Positions 16,639 through 24,718 of a stretch of DNA of 64,000 nucleotides are shown piece after piece (positions within the stretch are counted from its first letter, which is position 1; each line of letters starts with the position of its first letter). Under the pieces are notes generated by a model. It made no database searches. It was not told the DNA's origin and saw nothing but the letters and a program-made list of their open reading frames with translations. The position numbers and the translations under genes were made by a program. The DNA comes from a bacterium M00.F.Ca.ET.205.01.1.1 (GTDB taxonomy: Bacteria; Pseudomonadota; Alphaproteobacteria; Rhizobiales; Rhizobiaceae): positions 416,065 to 480,064 of the forward strand of contig SRUQ01000005.1 of assembly GCA_004791255.1 (NCBI GenBank), read 5' to 3'.

Positions 16639-17796
16639 TCAGATCAAATCGGCCTTGGCGAGATCGCGCATCAGATGGCTGGCGCCGTAGGTCCAGTGCG
16701 GGCAGTCGGGCGACAGTCGCACCCGGTTGACCAGCGCGCCGAACTTTTCCGACGAGATGGTGACGATGTCGCCGACTTTGTGGGTGAAGCCCTTGCCCTT
16801 CTCGCCACGGTCCTTGGACGGTACGAACATGGTGCCGAGATAGAGCGCCAGCCCGTCGGGGTACTGATGGTGCGGACCCATGGCGGCGGCGACCAGTTCT
16901 TCCGGCGAGCGGCTGATCTCGGCCATCGAGCTGGCGCCTTCGAGCGAGAACCCGTCCTCGCCCTCGACCTTGAGGCGCACGATGGCCTGCTTCACGTCGT
17001 TGATGGAGAAGCCTTCGTCGAACAGGCGGATGAAGGGGCCAAGCGAGGCCGAGGCGTTGTTGTCCTTGGCCTTGCCCAAGAGGAGCGCCGAGCGCCCTTC
17101 GACGTCGCGCAGATTGACGTCGTTGCCGATGGTGGCGCCGACGATCCTGCCGCTGCTGGCGGCGATCATGGCGATCTCCGGCTCCGGATTGTTCCAGGTC
17201 GAGACCGGATGCAGGCCGACATCGGCGCCGAACCCGACCGAGGCCATCGGCTGGCATTTGGTGAAGATCTCGGCATCGGGGCCGATTCCCACTTCCAGAT
17301 ATTGCGACCAGGCGCCGCGCGCGATCAGCTTGGCCTTGATCTCCATCGCCTCGGGCGAGCCGGGCTTCAGCTTCGACAGATCATGGCCGATCAGCCCGGC
17401 AATGTCGGCGCGGATGGCATCGGCCTTCTCGGCTGAGCCGCGCGCCTGCTCCTCGATCACGCGTTCGAGCAGGCTGACCACGAAGGTGACGCCCGAGGCC
17501 TTCACCGCCTGCAGGTCGACCGGGGAAAGGAGATAGGGCTTCTTCGCATCCCGCTTGCTCGCAAAGCTGTTGGCTGCGATGGCGTCCAATGCGCCGATTG
17601 CCTTGCCCTTTGCCGAGCGCACATAGCCGGCCGGGTCCGGCAATTCGCAGAGATCGCGCACCGTTGGCGCCGTGCTCGAGGTGATGTCGATGACCTCGCC
17701 GACCCGCACCGTGACCACCAGCGGATGCTGCTTGTCGCTGCTCCTGGCACGACCGACGAAAAGGCCGTCGGCAGGCAGGCGGGTCGGGTCGGTCAT
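16639..17796 (-). CDS. Fumarylacetoacetate hydrolase (FAH) family protein, possible 2-keto-3-deoxy sugar acid dehydratase
   Basis: A 385-aa member of the FAH superfamily. The C-terminal catalytic half shows the metal-site elements E-x-E (NPEPEIAMI), a downstream GNDVNLRD and a GFTHKVGDIVTIS segment. The extended N-terminal half (to about 150) is typical of the longer bacterial members. In related bacteria, members of this size dehydrate 2-keto-3-deoxy pentonates or hexonates (XylX-type), which would suit its place beside sugar ABC genes; this is inference. ATG 17796 follows a GAGAGGA site; ten upstream codons in frame have no such site. It is divergent from an FAD oxidoreductase gene. Confidence 0.8.
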   Translation of the reverse strand: MTDPTRLPADGLFVGRARSSDKQHPLVVTVRVGEVIDITSSTAPTVRDLCELPDPAGYVRSAKGKAIGALDAIAANSFASKRDAKKPYLLSPVDLQAVKASGVTFVVSLLERVIEEQARGSAEKADAIRADIAGLIGHDLSKLKPGSPEAMEIKAKLIARGAWSQYLEVGIGPDAEIFTKCQPMASVGFGADVGLHPVSTWNNPEPEIAMIAASSGRIVGATIGNDVNLRDVEGRSALLLGKAKDNNASASLGPFIRLFDEGFSINDVKQAIVRLKVEGEDGFSLEGASSMAEISRSPEELVAAAMGPHHQYPDGLALYLGTMFVPSKDRGEKGKGFTHKVGDIVTISSEKFGALVNRVRLSPDCPHWTYGASHLMRDLAKADLI

Positions 17797-17929
17797 GACT
17801 TCGGTCCTCTCGTTGGCGCGCGGCACTTTCCCCGGATTTGCCGCGGACGTCTATCCCGTTGATGGCATCGTCGTGGGTTAGTCGCGTGCTGTCTCACAGC
17901 CAGGGGGAAACTGGCCTAGTGAAACGCTC

Positions 17930-17968
17930 TTTCAAATTTGTGAAATCATCAATACGATTTTCATAATC
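17930..17968. promoter_or_regulatory. Operator-like palindrome upstream of the FAD oxidoreductase, matching the one at 19295
   Basis: The 16-bp TTTCAAATTTGTGAAA (17930-17945) is the reverse complement of TTTCACAAATTTGAAA. It differs by one base from the element at 19295-19310. A downstream TCAT-CAATACGATTTTCA stretch also resembles the flank of that second copy (ATCATTAGTCGATTTCAG). The spacing to the next start codon is similar (61 vs 55 bp). The simplest reading is a shared binding site for one regulator. Confidence 0.7.
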
Positions 17969-17990
17969 CTTAGCCGCCGAAGGTGATCCT

Positions 17991-19274
17991 TTGCCCGCAG
18001 CCTTTTCCGATCCCGTATGGTGCAAGCCCCAAACGGTGGCTTCGTATCGGTCCGAACTGTCGGGCGGCGGTACGGTCGATGCGGTTGTCGTCGGCGGTGG
18101 CATCATGGGGCTGTCGACCGCCCTGCACGCGGCCCGCGCCGGCCTTTCCGTCCAGGTGCTGGAGGCGGGTGCGCTCGGGCAGGGCGCCTCCGGCCTCAAT
18201 GGTGGCCAGGTCATTCCCGGCCTCAAATACGATCCGGAATGGCTGATCGAGCATTTCGGCAGGGAGCGCGGTGAGGCGCTGATCGCCTTCGCCGCCTCGA
18301 CCGCCGATGCCGTGTTCGACCTGATCCGCGACGAGAAACTCGCGGTGCCGTTCACGCGCAACGGCTGGATCCAGGCCGCCCACACCGAGACCGCCTTGAA
18401 GGCGGCGGCCAATCGCGACCGTCAGTGGCGGGCGCGGGGCGCCGACGTCAGGCTGCTCGACGGGGCCGAGATCGCGGCGATGACCGGCGCCAAAAACTAT
18501 CACGGCGGCTGGCTCGATCGCCGCGCCGGCATTATCGATCCGCTCGCATATACGCTGGAACTGGCTCGCGCCGCCGCTTCCGCCGGCGCCAGGATCGCCG
18601 AGCAGCAGAAGGTGGTGAAACTCGACAAAGAAGGCGCTCTTTGGCGTGTTTCAACGCAAAGCGGAGCCGAACTGCGCGCCAAGTCGGTCGTGCTGGCCAC
18701 AAATGCCTATACGGACGGTTTGCTGCCCGGACTTGCCCGCACCATCGTGCCGCTGCACTCCTTCCAGATCGCCACCGCGCCACTGCCGGCCGGGCTTGCT
18801 TCGGCGATCCTGCCGGGCGGACAAGCCGTCTCGGACTCGCGGCGCATCCTCGTTTATTACCGCAAGAGCGGCGATGGGCGGCTGGTGCTTGGCGGGCGCG
18901 GGCGCATGGCGCTGCCCTCAAGCGCTGCCGACTGGGCGCATCTCGAGCGCGCGCTTGTGCGCCTCTATCCGGCACTGGCCGATGTCGCGATCGAAAAGCG
19001 CTGGTTCGGCCGCGTGGCGATGACGCCTGACCATCTTCCGCATCTGCACGAACCGGAAAAAGGATTGCTCGCCGTGGTCGGCTGCCAGGGCAGGGGCGTC
19101 GGGCTGATGAGCGCGCTGGGCAGGCGCATGGCTGACTATCTGGCGGGTGGCGATCCCGGGCAATTGCCGTTCCCGCTCTCGCCGATCCGGCCGATCCCGT
19201 TCCACGCCTTCCGCCAGATCGGCGTTGCAGCAACGATTGCCTGGTACCGGGCGCTCGACGCGTTCGAGCGCTGA
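17991..19274 (+). CDS. FAD-dependent oxidoreductase, gamma-glutamylputrescine oxidase-like (DAO family)
   Basis: A 427-aa flavoenzyme of the D-amino acid oxidase superfamily. The dinucleotide motif VVVGGGIMGLSTA (about residues 30-42) is followed by E-containing VLEAG and the family signature GASGLNGGQV. The C-terminal VGCQGRGVGLMSALGR closes the FAD site. Enzymes of this PuuB-like type oxidise amines such as gamma-glutamylputrescine with O2. The TTG at 17991 was taken because AAGGTG lies 6 bp upstream; no ATG with a better site exists. Its neighbour genes encode a putrescine-type ABC importer and an XRE-cupin regulator, which supports polyamine or amine catabolism. The exact substrate is open. 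Confidence 0.85.
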   Translation: MPAAFSDPVWCKPQTVASYRSELSGGGTVDAVVVGGGIMGLSTALHAARAGLSVQVLEAGALGQGASGLNGGQVIPGLKYDPEWLIEHFGRERGEALIAFAASTADAVFDLIRDEKLAVPFTRNGWIQAAHTETALKAAANRDRQWRARGADVRLLDGAEIAAMTGAKNYHGGWLDRRAGIIDPLAYTLELARAAASAGARIAEQQKVVKLDKEGALWRVSTQSGAELRAKSVVLATNAYTDGLLPGLARTIVPLHSFQIATAPLPAGLASAILPGGQAVSDSRRILVYYRKSGDGRLVLGGRGRMALPSSAADWAHLERALVRLYPALADVAIEKRWFGRVAMTPDHLPHLHEPEKGLLAVVGCQGRGVGLMSALGRRMADYLAGGDPGQLPFPLSPIRPIPFHAFRQIGVAATIAWYRALDAFER

Positions 19275-19286
19275 AGTTGGATTCAG

Positions 19287-19317
19287 CTTGACAGTTTCAC
19301 AAATATGAAAAATCATT
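19287..19317 (+). promoter_or_regulatory. Promoter with embedded operator upstream of the polyamine-type ABC permease genes
   Basis: CTTGAC (19287-19292) is a strong alphaproteobacterial -35 box. The palindrome TTTCACAAATATGAAA (19295-19310) fills the spacer, and the -10 would fall at about 19310-19317 (AAATCAT, weak). A repressor bound here would block RNA polymerase directly. The palindrome is 15/16 identical to the one upstream of 17991. Confidence 0.65.
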
Positions 19318-19349
19318 AGTCGATTTCAGAAAATCTGGTGAGTAGGTCG

Positions 19350-20234
19350 ATGTCGACCCTAGTTGCATCACAAGCGCCAGAGACCCGGTCTGCATCGGGG
19401 TTCCGGTTCGCCATGCTGCTGCCGGGCGCGCTGGTCACCTTCCTGCTCATCCTATTCGCCCTTGGCCTGGTGCTTTTCCTCGCCTTCCGCGGCAATGACG
19501 GCTCGCTGCTCGGCACCGGCTTCAACCTGGCGAACTTCATCAGCGTCGTTTCCGATCCGCTCTACGGGACGGTGACGCTGCGCTCGCTCGTCATCGCCGG
19601 TCTGGTGACGCTGGCCACGGTCGTCACCGCTTACCCCGTCGCCTATTACCTCGCCTTCCACGCAGGCCGCCGTCGCGGCCTGCTGCTGTTCCTGGTGACG
19701 CTGCCGTTCTGGACCAGCTATCTCCTGCGCGTATTCGCCTGGAAGATCGTGCTTGCCTATAATGGCGTGCTGAATTCAGCTTTGATCGAAAGCGGCATCT
19801 GGTCCGAGCCGACGCTGGCCTTCCTCAACACGCCTGCCGCGGTGGTCGTCACGCTCGCCCATGCCTACGCGCCCTTTGCCATCCTGCCGATCTATGTGGC
19901 GCTGGACACGATCCCGAAATCGCTGCTCGAGGCAGCCTCCGATCTCGGCGCGCGCCCGTTCACCGCGTTCCGCCGCGTCGTGCTGCCCAATTCGATGCCG
20001 GGCGTGCTCGCCGCCGCCCTCGTCGTCTTCGTGCCGACCGTCGGCGACTACGTCACGCCGGCCATGGTCGGCGGCCCGTCAAGCACCATGATCGGCTCGC
20101 TGATCCAGTCGCAGTTCGGCAAGGCCAATGACTGGCCGTTCGGCGCCGCATTGTCGGTCTGCGTCATGCTGGTAATTCTTCTCGTGGTGCTGGTCGCGCG
20201 CGGCGCCGACCGCAGGTTTGGCAGCCGCACATGA
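19350..20234 (+). CDS. ABC transporter permease, spermidine/putrescine type (PotB-like)
   Basis: A 294-aa inner membrane permease with six hydrophobic helices. An EAASDLGARPFTAFRRVVLP segment is the EAA loop that docks on the ATPase. Other PotB-type segments include LPFWTSYLLRVFAWKIVL and FVPTVGDYVTPAMVGG. ATG 19350 has AGTAGG 5 bp upstream; an in-frame GTG at 19338 lacks a site. It overlaps the next permease gene by 4 bp (ATGA). It is part of the cluster with oxidoreductase, second permease, binding protein, regulator and ATPase (17991-24039). Confidence 0.9.
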   Translation: MSTLVASQAPETRSASGFRFAMLLPGALVTFLLILFALGLVLFLAFRGNDGSLLGTGFNLANFISVVSDPLYGTVTLRSLVIAGLVTLATVVTAYPVAYYLAFHAGRRRGLLLFLVTLPFWTSYLLRVFAWKIVLAYNGVLNSALIESGIWSEPTLAFLNTPAAVVVTLAHAYAPFAILPIYVALDTIPKSLLEAASDLGARPFTAFRRVVLPNSMPGVLAAALVVFVPTVGDYVTPAMVGGPSSTMIGSLIQSQFGKANDWPFGAALSVCVMLVILLVVLVARGADRRFGSRT

Positions 20235-21052
20235 AAACCCAAGGCGCCACCACGAAACGGGATGGCCGCTGGCTCGGTCTCTATGTGCTTGCCTATCTCG
20301 TCTTCCTCTATCTGCCGGTCCTGCTGATCCCGCTGTTTTCTTTCAACGATTCGATCCAGGCGGCGTTTCCGCTGCAGGGCTTCACGCTGCAATGGTATGC
20401 GACACTCTATGGCAATCCGGCGCTGTCCGGCGCGCTCGCCAACAGTCTCGTCATCGGCGTCATCGCGGCCTCCGGTGCCACGCTCTGCGGCATCACCGTG
20501 TCCTATATGGATCTCTACGGCCGCTCGCCGCTCGCCGCCACCATCAGCACCATAGCCCGGCTGCCGATCCTCATTCCCGGCGTCATCGTCGGCATTTCCC
20601 TGCTCATCCTTGTCAACCTCATTGGCCTCGGGCCATCGCGCGTCGCCATCGTGCTCGGTCACATACTGGTGGCGCTGCCGACGACGGTGGTGATCATGCG
20701 CAGCCGCTTCGCCGCCATCCCCAAGACCATTCGGGAGGCGGCACTCGACCTCGGCGCCTCGGACTGGACGACCTTCCGGCGCGTCATGCTGCCGCTCAGC
20801 CTGCCGGCGGTGCTGTCGGCCTTCATGCTCGCCTTCCTGATCTCCTTCGACGAGTTCGTCGTCGTCTTCTTCCTCGCCGGCACCGAGCCGACGCTGCCGC
20901 TCTATATCTGGAGCCAGTTGCGCTTTCCCCGCTCGCTGCCGACCGTCATGGCGCTCGGAACAGTGATCCTGGCCGCGTCCTTCATCATCGCCGGCACCGC
21001 CGAAATCCTGCGCCATCGCGGCCTCGGCGGCGCGCGCCGCAATCCAGCCTGA
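20231..21052 (+). CDS. ABC transporter permease, spermidine/putrescine type (PotC-like)
   Basis: A 273-aa permease with six hydrophobic helices and the EAA loop EAALDLGASDWTTFRRVMLP. It carries the PotC-type elements SFNDSIQAAFPLQGFTLQWY at the start and FLISFDEFVVVFFLAG in the last third. Translation is coupled to the preceding permease by a 4-bp overlap. The two permeases form the heterodimeric channel of a polyamine-type importer. Confidence 0.9.
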   Translation: MKTQGATTKRDGRWLGLYVLAYLVFLYLPVLLIPLFSFNDSIQAAFPLQGFTLQWYATLYGNPALSGALANSLVIGVIAASGATLCGITVSYMDLYGRSPLAATISTIARLPILIPGVIVGISLLILVNLIGLGPSRVAIVLGHILVALPTTVVIMRSRFAAIPKTIREAALDLGASDWTTFRRVMLPLSLPAVLSAFMLAFLISFDEFVVVFFLAGTEPTLPLYIWSQLRFPRSLPTVMALGTVILAASFIIAGTAEILRHRGLGGARRNPA

Positions 21053-21079
21053 ACCATAACAAAGAAGAGGAGAACGAAA

Positions 21080-22150
21080 ATGGCATTCCACCTGAAATCG
21101 CTCACCGGACACAAAGCCCGGGCCGGCCTCGCCGCGCTGGCGCTCGCACTGTCGTCGACCGTGGCGCTGGCCGCCGAAAAGCTGCAATACTTCACCTGGT
21201 CGGGCTACGAGTTGCCCGATTTCAACAAGAGCTTCCTCACCGCGCATCCCGATGGTGTCGAGGCTTCCATCTTCGGTGACGACGATGACGCCTTCACCAA
21301 GGTCAAGGCAGGTTTCCGTCCTGATCTCGCGCATCCCTGCTACGACAAGGTGGCGCGCTGGAACAAGGAAGGCCTGCTGCAGCCGATCGACACCAAGCGC
21401 ATCAAGAACTGGGATTCGATCTTCCCTGTGTTCAAGAACCTGCCCGATCTGCAGGCCGGCGACGGCAAGGTCTGGATGGTGCCGTGGGATTGGGGCAACA
21501 CCTCGATCCTCTACCGCACCGACCTGGTCAAGAACCCCGAAGCGAGCTGGAATCTCTTGTGGGACAAGCAATATGCCGGCCGCATGGCAACCATCGACGC
21601 CGTCCATGACACGCCGATCGTCGCCGCACTGCTGGCAGGCGTAAACCCCTTCGACATGACGGCCGAGCAGATGGATAAGGTGGCGGAAAAACTGCGCGAG
21701 CAGCGGCCGCTGCTGTCGAGCTACACCACCGACATGACCTCGGTCGAGCAGGCGCTGGCCAGCGGCCAGCTCGTCGCCGCCATGACCTGGAATGCCTCGG
21801 CCACTTCGCTCAAGAAACAGGGCGTGCCGGTCGAATTCATGAAGCCGAAGGAAGGCATGCTGACCTGGGCCTGCGGTTTCGTCATGCTGAAGGACGCCAA
21901 GAATGTCGATCTCGCTTACGACTTCATCAACAGCCGGCTCGACGCCGATTCCGGCAAATACCTGATCCAGTCCTACGGCTACGGCAGCTCGCTCGCGACC
22001 GCCTTCGCCGGCGTGTCGAAGGATGAGTTGGAGAAGCTGCAACTGCCGTCCGACCCCGAGGTGATGCTGAAGTCGACCATCTTCACCGGGCCGATGAAGC
22101 AGAACGACGATGTCGCCAAGATGTTCGAGAAGGTGAAGGCGGGGGGCTGA
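21080..22150 (+). CDS. ABC transporter substrate-binding protein, spermidine/putrescine type (PotD/PotF-like)
   Basis: A 356-aa periplasmic receptor. Residues 1 to about 32 are a signal peptide (RAGLAALALALSSTVALAA, cleavage at ALAAE). The mature protein starts EKLQYFTWSGYELPDF, the usual opening of PotD-family receptors. It continues with the acidic FGDDDDAFTKVKAGFRPDL and VWMVPWDWGNTSILYR, which in this family line the amine pocket. A GAGGAGAACG site precedes ATG 21080. The gene follows the two permeases by 27 bp. A composite palindrome directly follows its stop. Confidence 0.92.
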   Translation: MAFHLKSLTGHKARAGLAALALALSSTVALAAEKLQYFTWSGYELPDFNKSFLTAHPDGVEASIFGDDDDAFTKVKAGFRPDLAHPCYDKVARWNKEGLLQPIDTKRIKNWDSIFPVFKNLPDLQAGDGKVWMVPWDWGNTSILYRTDLVKNPEASWNLLWDKQYAGRMATIDAVHDTPIVAALLAGVNPFDMTAEQMDKVAEKLREQRPLLSSYTTDMTSVEQALASGQLVAAMTWNASATSLKKQGVPVEFMKPKEGMLTWACGFVMLKDAKNVDLAYDFINSRLDADSGKYLIQSYGYGSSLATAFAGVSKDELEKLQLPSDPEVMLKSTIFTGPMKQNDDVAKMFEKVKAGG

Positions 22151-22160
22151 GGCGCCCTTA

Positions 22161-22305
22161 CCTTCTCCCCTTGTGGGAGAAGGTGGCCGCGAAGCGGCCG
22201 GATGAGGGGTGTTCCAGGGAAAGCCAGCGTCTCACTCCGCTGGAACACCCCTCATCCGTCTCGTCGCTATCGCGCCGATCCACCTTCTCCCACAAGGGGA
22301 GAAGG
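22161..22305. repeat. RIME-like composite palindromic intergenic repeat, copy 1
   Basis: Outer arms of 26 bp (22161-22186 and 22280-22305) are perfect inverted repeats of CCTTCTCCCCTTGTGGGAG and following bases. Inner arms of 17 bp (22200-22216 and 22241-22257, GGATGAGGGGTGTTCCA) are also perfect. It matches the second copy at 63740-63876 in order and sequence. Such mosaic elements are abundant in rhizobial genomes. Its place between two genes of one operon means it would be transcribed as a large double hairpin. Confidence 0.9.
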
Positions 22306-22355
22306 GGAAACCTGGCGGCGCTGCGCAGATATGAGGATGCAACGAGGACTATTTG

Positions 22356-22964
22356 ATGGACATAGCGAACGAAGCCGCCGAGAAGCCGAAGGACGATGCC
22401 GACATTCGCGTCGGCCGGCGCGTGCGGGCGTTGCGGCTCGAGCGCAGGCTGTCGCTGGCCGATCTCGCGGCGAAGGCCGGCATATCGATCGGTGCACTGA
22501 GCCAGATCGAGCGCGGCATGTCCTCGCTGCGGGTCAAGGTGATCTGGCCGCTTGCCGCTGCGCTTGACATCGAACCCTCGGCGCTGATCGCCGATGGCGA
22601 CGATGCCGTCAGCGATCTCTACTGTGTGCGCAGCAACAATCGGCGCTCGATCCCGGTCAAGTCTGAAGGCATTGCCAAAGCGTTGCTGTCTCCGCCCGGC
22701 GCCACGCTGACCGGCATGCTGGTGACGGTGGAGGCCGACGGCGGCACGGCGGAAGCCTATGCGCACGCCGGCCACGAGTTCGGTTTCGTGCTTTCGGGCG
22801 AGGTCGAACTGGTGGTCGATTCGACAAAATACGGGCTGAAGAGCGGCGACAGCTTCGCCTTCAAGAGCACGCTCCTGCATGCCTTCCACAATCGCGGCGC
22901 CGAACGCTGCCAGATCCTGTGGGTCAACACCACGAAGCCCTCCGAGGTCCGCGATGGCGCCTAA
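22356..22964 (+). CDS. XRE family transcriptional regulator with cupin domain
   Basis: A 202-aa regulator with an N-terminal lambda-repressor type HTH (about residues 20-70: SLADLAAKAGISIGALSQIERG) and a C-terminal cupin_2 barrel (about 120-190: EAYAHAGHEFGFVLSGEVEL, GDSFAFKSTLLHAFHN). The cupin His/Glu residues could bind a metal or ligand. PuuR-type proteins with this layout repress putrescine catabolism. ATG 22356 has GAGG 8 bp upstream. It lies inside the polyamine cluster and overlaps the ATPase gene, so it is the natural candidate to bind the palindromes at 17930 and 19295. Confidence 0.9.
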   Translation: MDIANEAAEKPKDDADIRVGRRVRALRLERRLSLADLAAKAGISIGALSQIERGMSSLRVKVIWPLAAALDIEPSALIADGDDAVSDLYCVRSNNRRSIPVKSEGIAKALLSPPGATLTGMLVTVEADGGTAEAYAHAGHEFGFVLSGEVELVVDSTKYGLKSGDSFAFKSTLLHAFHNRGAERCQILWVNTTKPSEVRDGA

Positions 22965-24039
22965 TCCGCTCGTCCGTCTGCAGGGGATATCGAAGGTGTT
23001 TCCCGGCGGCATTGTCGGGCTCGACGCCGTCGATCTCGACATCGCCAGCGGTGAATTCCTGACCTTGCTTGGGCCCTCCGGCTGCGGCAAGACCACCAGC
23101 CTGCGCGTCATCGCCGGCTTTGAAAGCCCGTCGAGCGGTACGGTGTTGCTCGATGGCCGCGATATCACCGCACTTTGGCCCTTCGACCGGCCGGTCAACA
23201 CCGTGTTCCAGGACTACGCGCTGTTTCCGCATATGAACGTTGCCGAAAATGTCGGCTTCGGCCTGTCGTTGCGCAAACTCGCCGGCGCCGAACAGACCAA
23301 GCGCGTGCGTGCCGCCCTCGACATGGTCGGTCTCGCCGACAAGCTTGGCGCGCGTGTCTCCGAACTGTCGGGCGGCCAGCGCCAGCGCGTCGCGCTCGCC
23401 CGAGCCATCGTCTGTGAGCCGCGCGTGCTTCTGCTCGACGAGCCGCTTTCGGCGCTCGACGCGCATCTGCGCGAACAGATGCAGGTCGAACTGAAGCGGC
23501 TGCAGGCGCGGCTTGGCACCACGTTCGTCATGGTCACCCACGACCAGACCGAAGCGCTGTCGATCTCCGACCGCATCGTCGTCATGAACAAGGGCCGCAT
23601 CGAGCAGATCGCACCGCCGGCAACGCTCTATGACAGGCCCGCGACGCGGTTCGTCGCCTCCTTCATCGGCACGATGAATCTTCTGCAGTCGCGCTTTGTC
23701 GGTCGCGACGGCGAGCGGCTGCGTTTTGCCGCCGGCGAACTGCCTCTGGAGGCCTCCTCCGACAGCGGCGAGACGCCGACCGCAGGCGACACGCGCACGA
23801 TCGGCGTTCGCCCGGAGGATTTTCTGGCTGCGAACGAAGCCGCGGAAGGAACCGCGCCGGCGCGGGTGAGCGGCGTCGTCTTCCACGGCCGCACGCTGCG
23901 CCTTCATGCCGAGCTCGGGCAGGGCACGCCTATCGTCATCGACGCCCCGCGTCAGGCCGAGGGTTTTCAATTCAGCGTCGGCGACGTGGCGCATATCAGT
24001 CTGCGGCGGGGTGCCAACTGCCCGATGCTGCCTGGCTAA
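22954..24039 (+). CDS. ABC transporter ATP-binding protein, spermidine/putrescine type (PotA-like)
   Basis: A 361-aa ATPase of the MalK/PotA class. ABC domain: Walker A GPSGCGKTT, Q-loop FQDYALFPHM, signature LSGGQRQR, Walker B VLLLDEPLSALD, switch His in VTHDQTEA. A C-terminal TOBE-type domain (about 240-360, GVRPEDF) is present. ATG 22954 has GAGG upstream and overlaps the regulator gene by 11 bp; the open frame further 5' is a shadow of the regulator. It energises the permeases at 19350-21052. Confidence 0.92.
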   Translation: MAPNPLVRLQGISKVFPGGIVGLDAVDLDIASGEFLTLLGPSGCGKTTSLRVIAGFESPSSGTVLLDGRDITALWPFDRPVNTVFQDYALFPHMNVAENVGFGLSLRKLAGAEQTKRVRAALDMVGLADKLGARVSELSGGQRQRVALARAIVCEPRVLLLDEPLSALDAHLREQMQVELKRLQARLGTTFVMVTHDQTEALSISDRIVVMNKGRIEQIAPPATLYDRPATRFVASFIGTMNLLQSRFVGRDGERLRFAAGELPLEASSDSGETPTAGDTRTIGVRPEDFLAANEAAEGTAPARVSGVVFHGRTLRLHAELGQGTPIVIDAPRQAEGFQFSVGDVAHISLRRGANCPMLPG

Positions 24040-24172
24040 TTGCTTCGGGCGCACCAGCGAAGCCAGCGTAATGTCCATCCTGACAGGGTTATGTCAGCTG
24101 TCGACCGGTGTGACGATGGCAGGTCAGCCAGCTATTCCCTATCTGCGATGCGTCTGAACAGGAGGAACACAA

Positions 24173-24526
24173 ATGACCATCGCGGAAATTGCCAAGGATT
24201 TCACCGAACTGCCTAAGCAGGGAGACCACAACGGTGCCGCCGAAAAGTACAATGCCGATGACATCGCCAGTTACGAGGCCATGGAAGGGCCGATGGCTGT
24301 CAGCCATGGTAAGGAGGCCCTCAGGGAGAAGAGCCAATGGTGGCAGGAGAACAACGAAGTCCATGGCGGCGCGGTCGAGGGGCCCTATGTCAACGGCGAC
24401 CAGTTCGCGGTGCGCTTCAAGTTTGACATAACGCCCAAGGCTACCGGCGAGCGTGTCACCATGGATGAGGTTGGCCTTTACACGGTCAAGAACGGCAAGA
24501 TCGCCGAAGAGCGCTTCTATTATTAA
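24173..24526 (+). CDS. SnoaL-like / NTF2-fold domain protein
   Basis: A small 117-aa soluble protein with the cone-shaped NTF2-like fold pattern: an N-terminal helix (MTIAEIAKDFTELPKQG), a helix ending in GKEALREKSQWW, then beta strands (GPYVNGDQFAVRFKFDIT, TMDEVGLYTVKNGKIAEERFYY). This is the SnoaL-type stress or enzyme family; many members have no known reaction. A very good AGGAGG lies 8 bp upstream. It is monocistronic, bounded by the ATPase stop and a hairpin at 24538-24559. Confidence 0.8.
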   Translation: MTIAEIAKDFTELPKQGDHNGAAEKYNADDIASYEAMEGPMAVSHGKEALREKSQWWQENNEVHGGAVEGPYVNGDQFAVRFKFDITPKATGERVTMDEVGLYTVKNGKIAEERFYY

Positions 24527-24537
24527 GGCCGGAGAGT

Positions 24538-24559
24538 AACCGGCTTCCAGGAGCCGGTT
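24538..24559 (+). terminator. Hairpin after the SnoaL-like gene
   Basis: AACCGGCT / AGCCGGTT arms (8 bp) with a 6-base loop, 11 bp after the stop, followed by CTTGCTT. The U-tract is poor, so termination is likely weak. Confidence 0.5.
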
Positions 24560-24583
24560 CTTGCTTGCAGGCTTGAGAAATGA

Positions 24584-24631
24584 ACATCGCGGCTAGGACG
24601 ACACCCTGGCCGCGATGTGAAAGCTCACATC
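24584..24631 (+). promoter_or_regulatory. Two overlapping, mutually exclusive hairpins upstream of the ArsC-like gene
   Basis: Hairpin A pairs ACATCGCGGC (24584-24593) with GCCGCGATGT (24609-24618), 10 perfect bp. Hairpin B pairs GATGTGA (24614-24620) with TCACATC (24625-24631) around AAGC. They share bases 24614-24618 and cannot form together. They lie about 90 bp upstream of the start at 24719, in the gap 24527-24718. This looks like an attenuator-style switch but could be chance. Confidence 0.4.
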
Positions 24632-24718
24632 GTCTTCACGCAGGCGGCTGGCAAAGCGGGAAGGGCGGTTCTAGGGTGCGGCCGGATTCGACGACCAATC
24701 AGCCAGGAAATCAAAATC

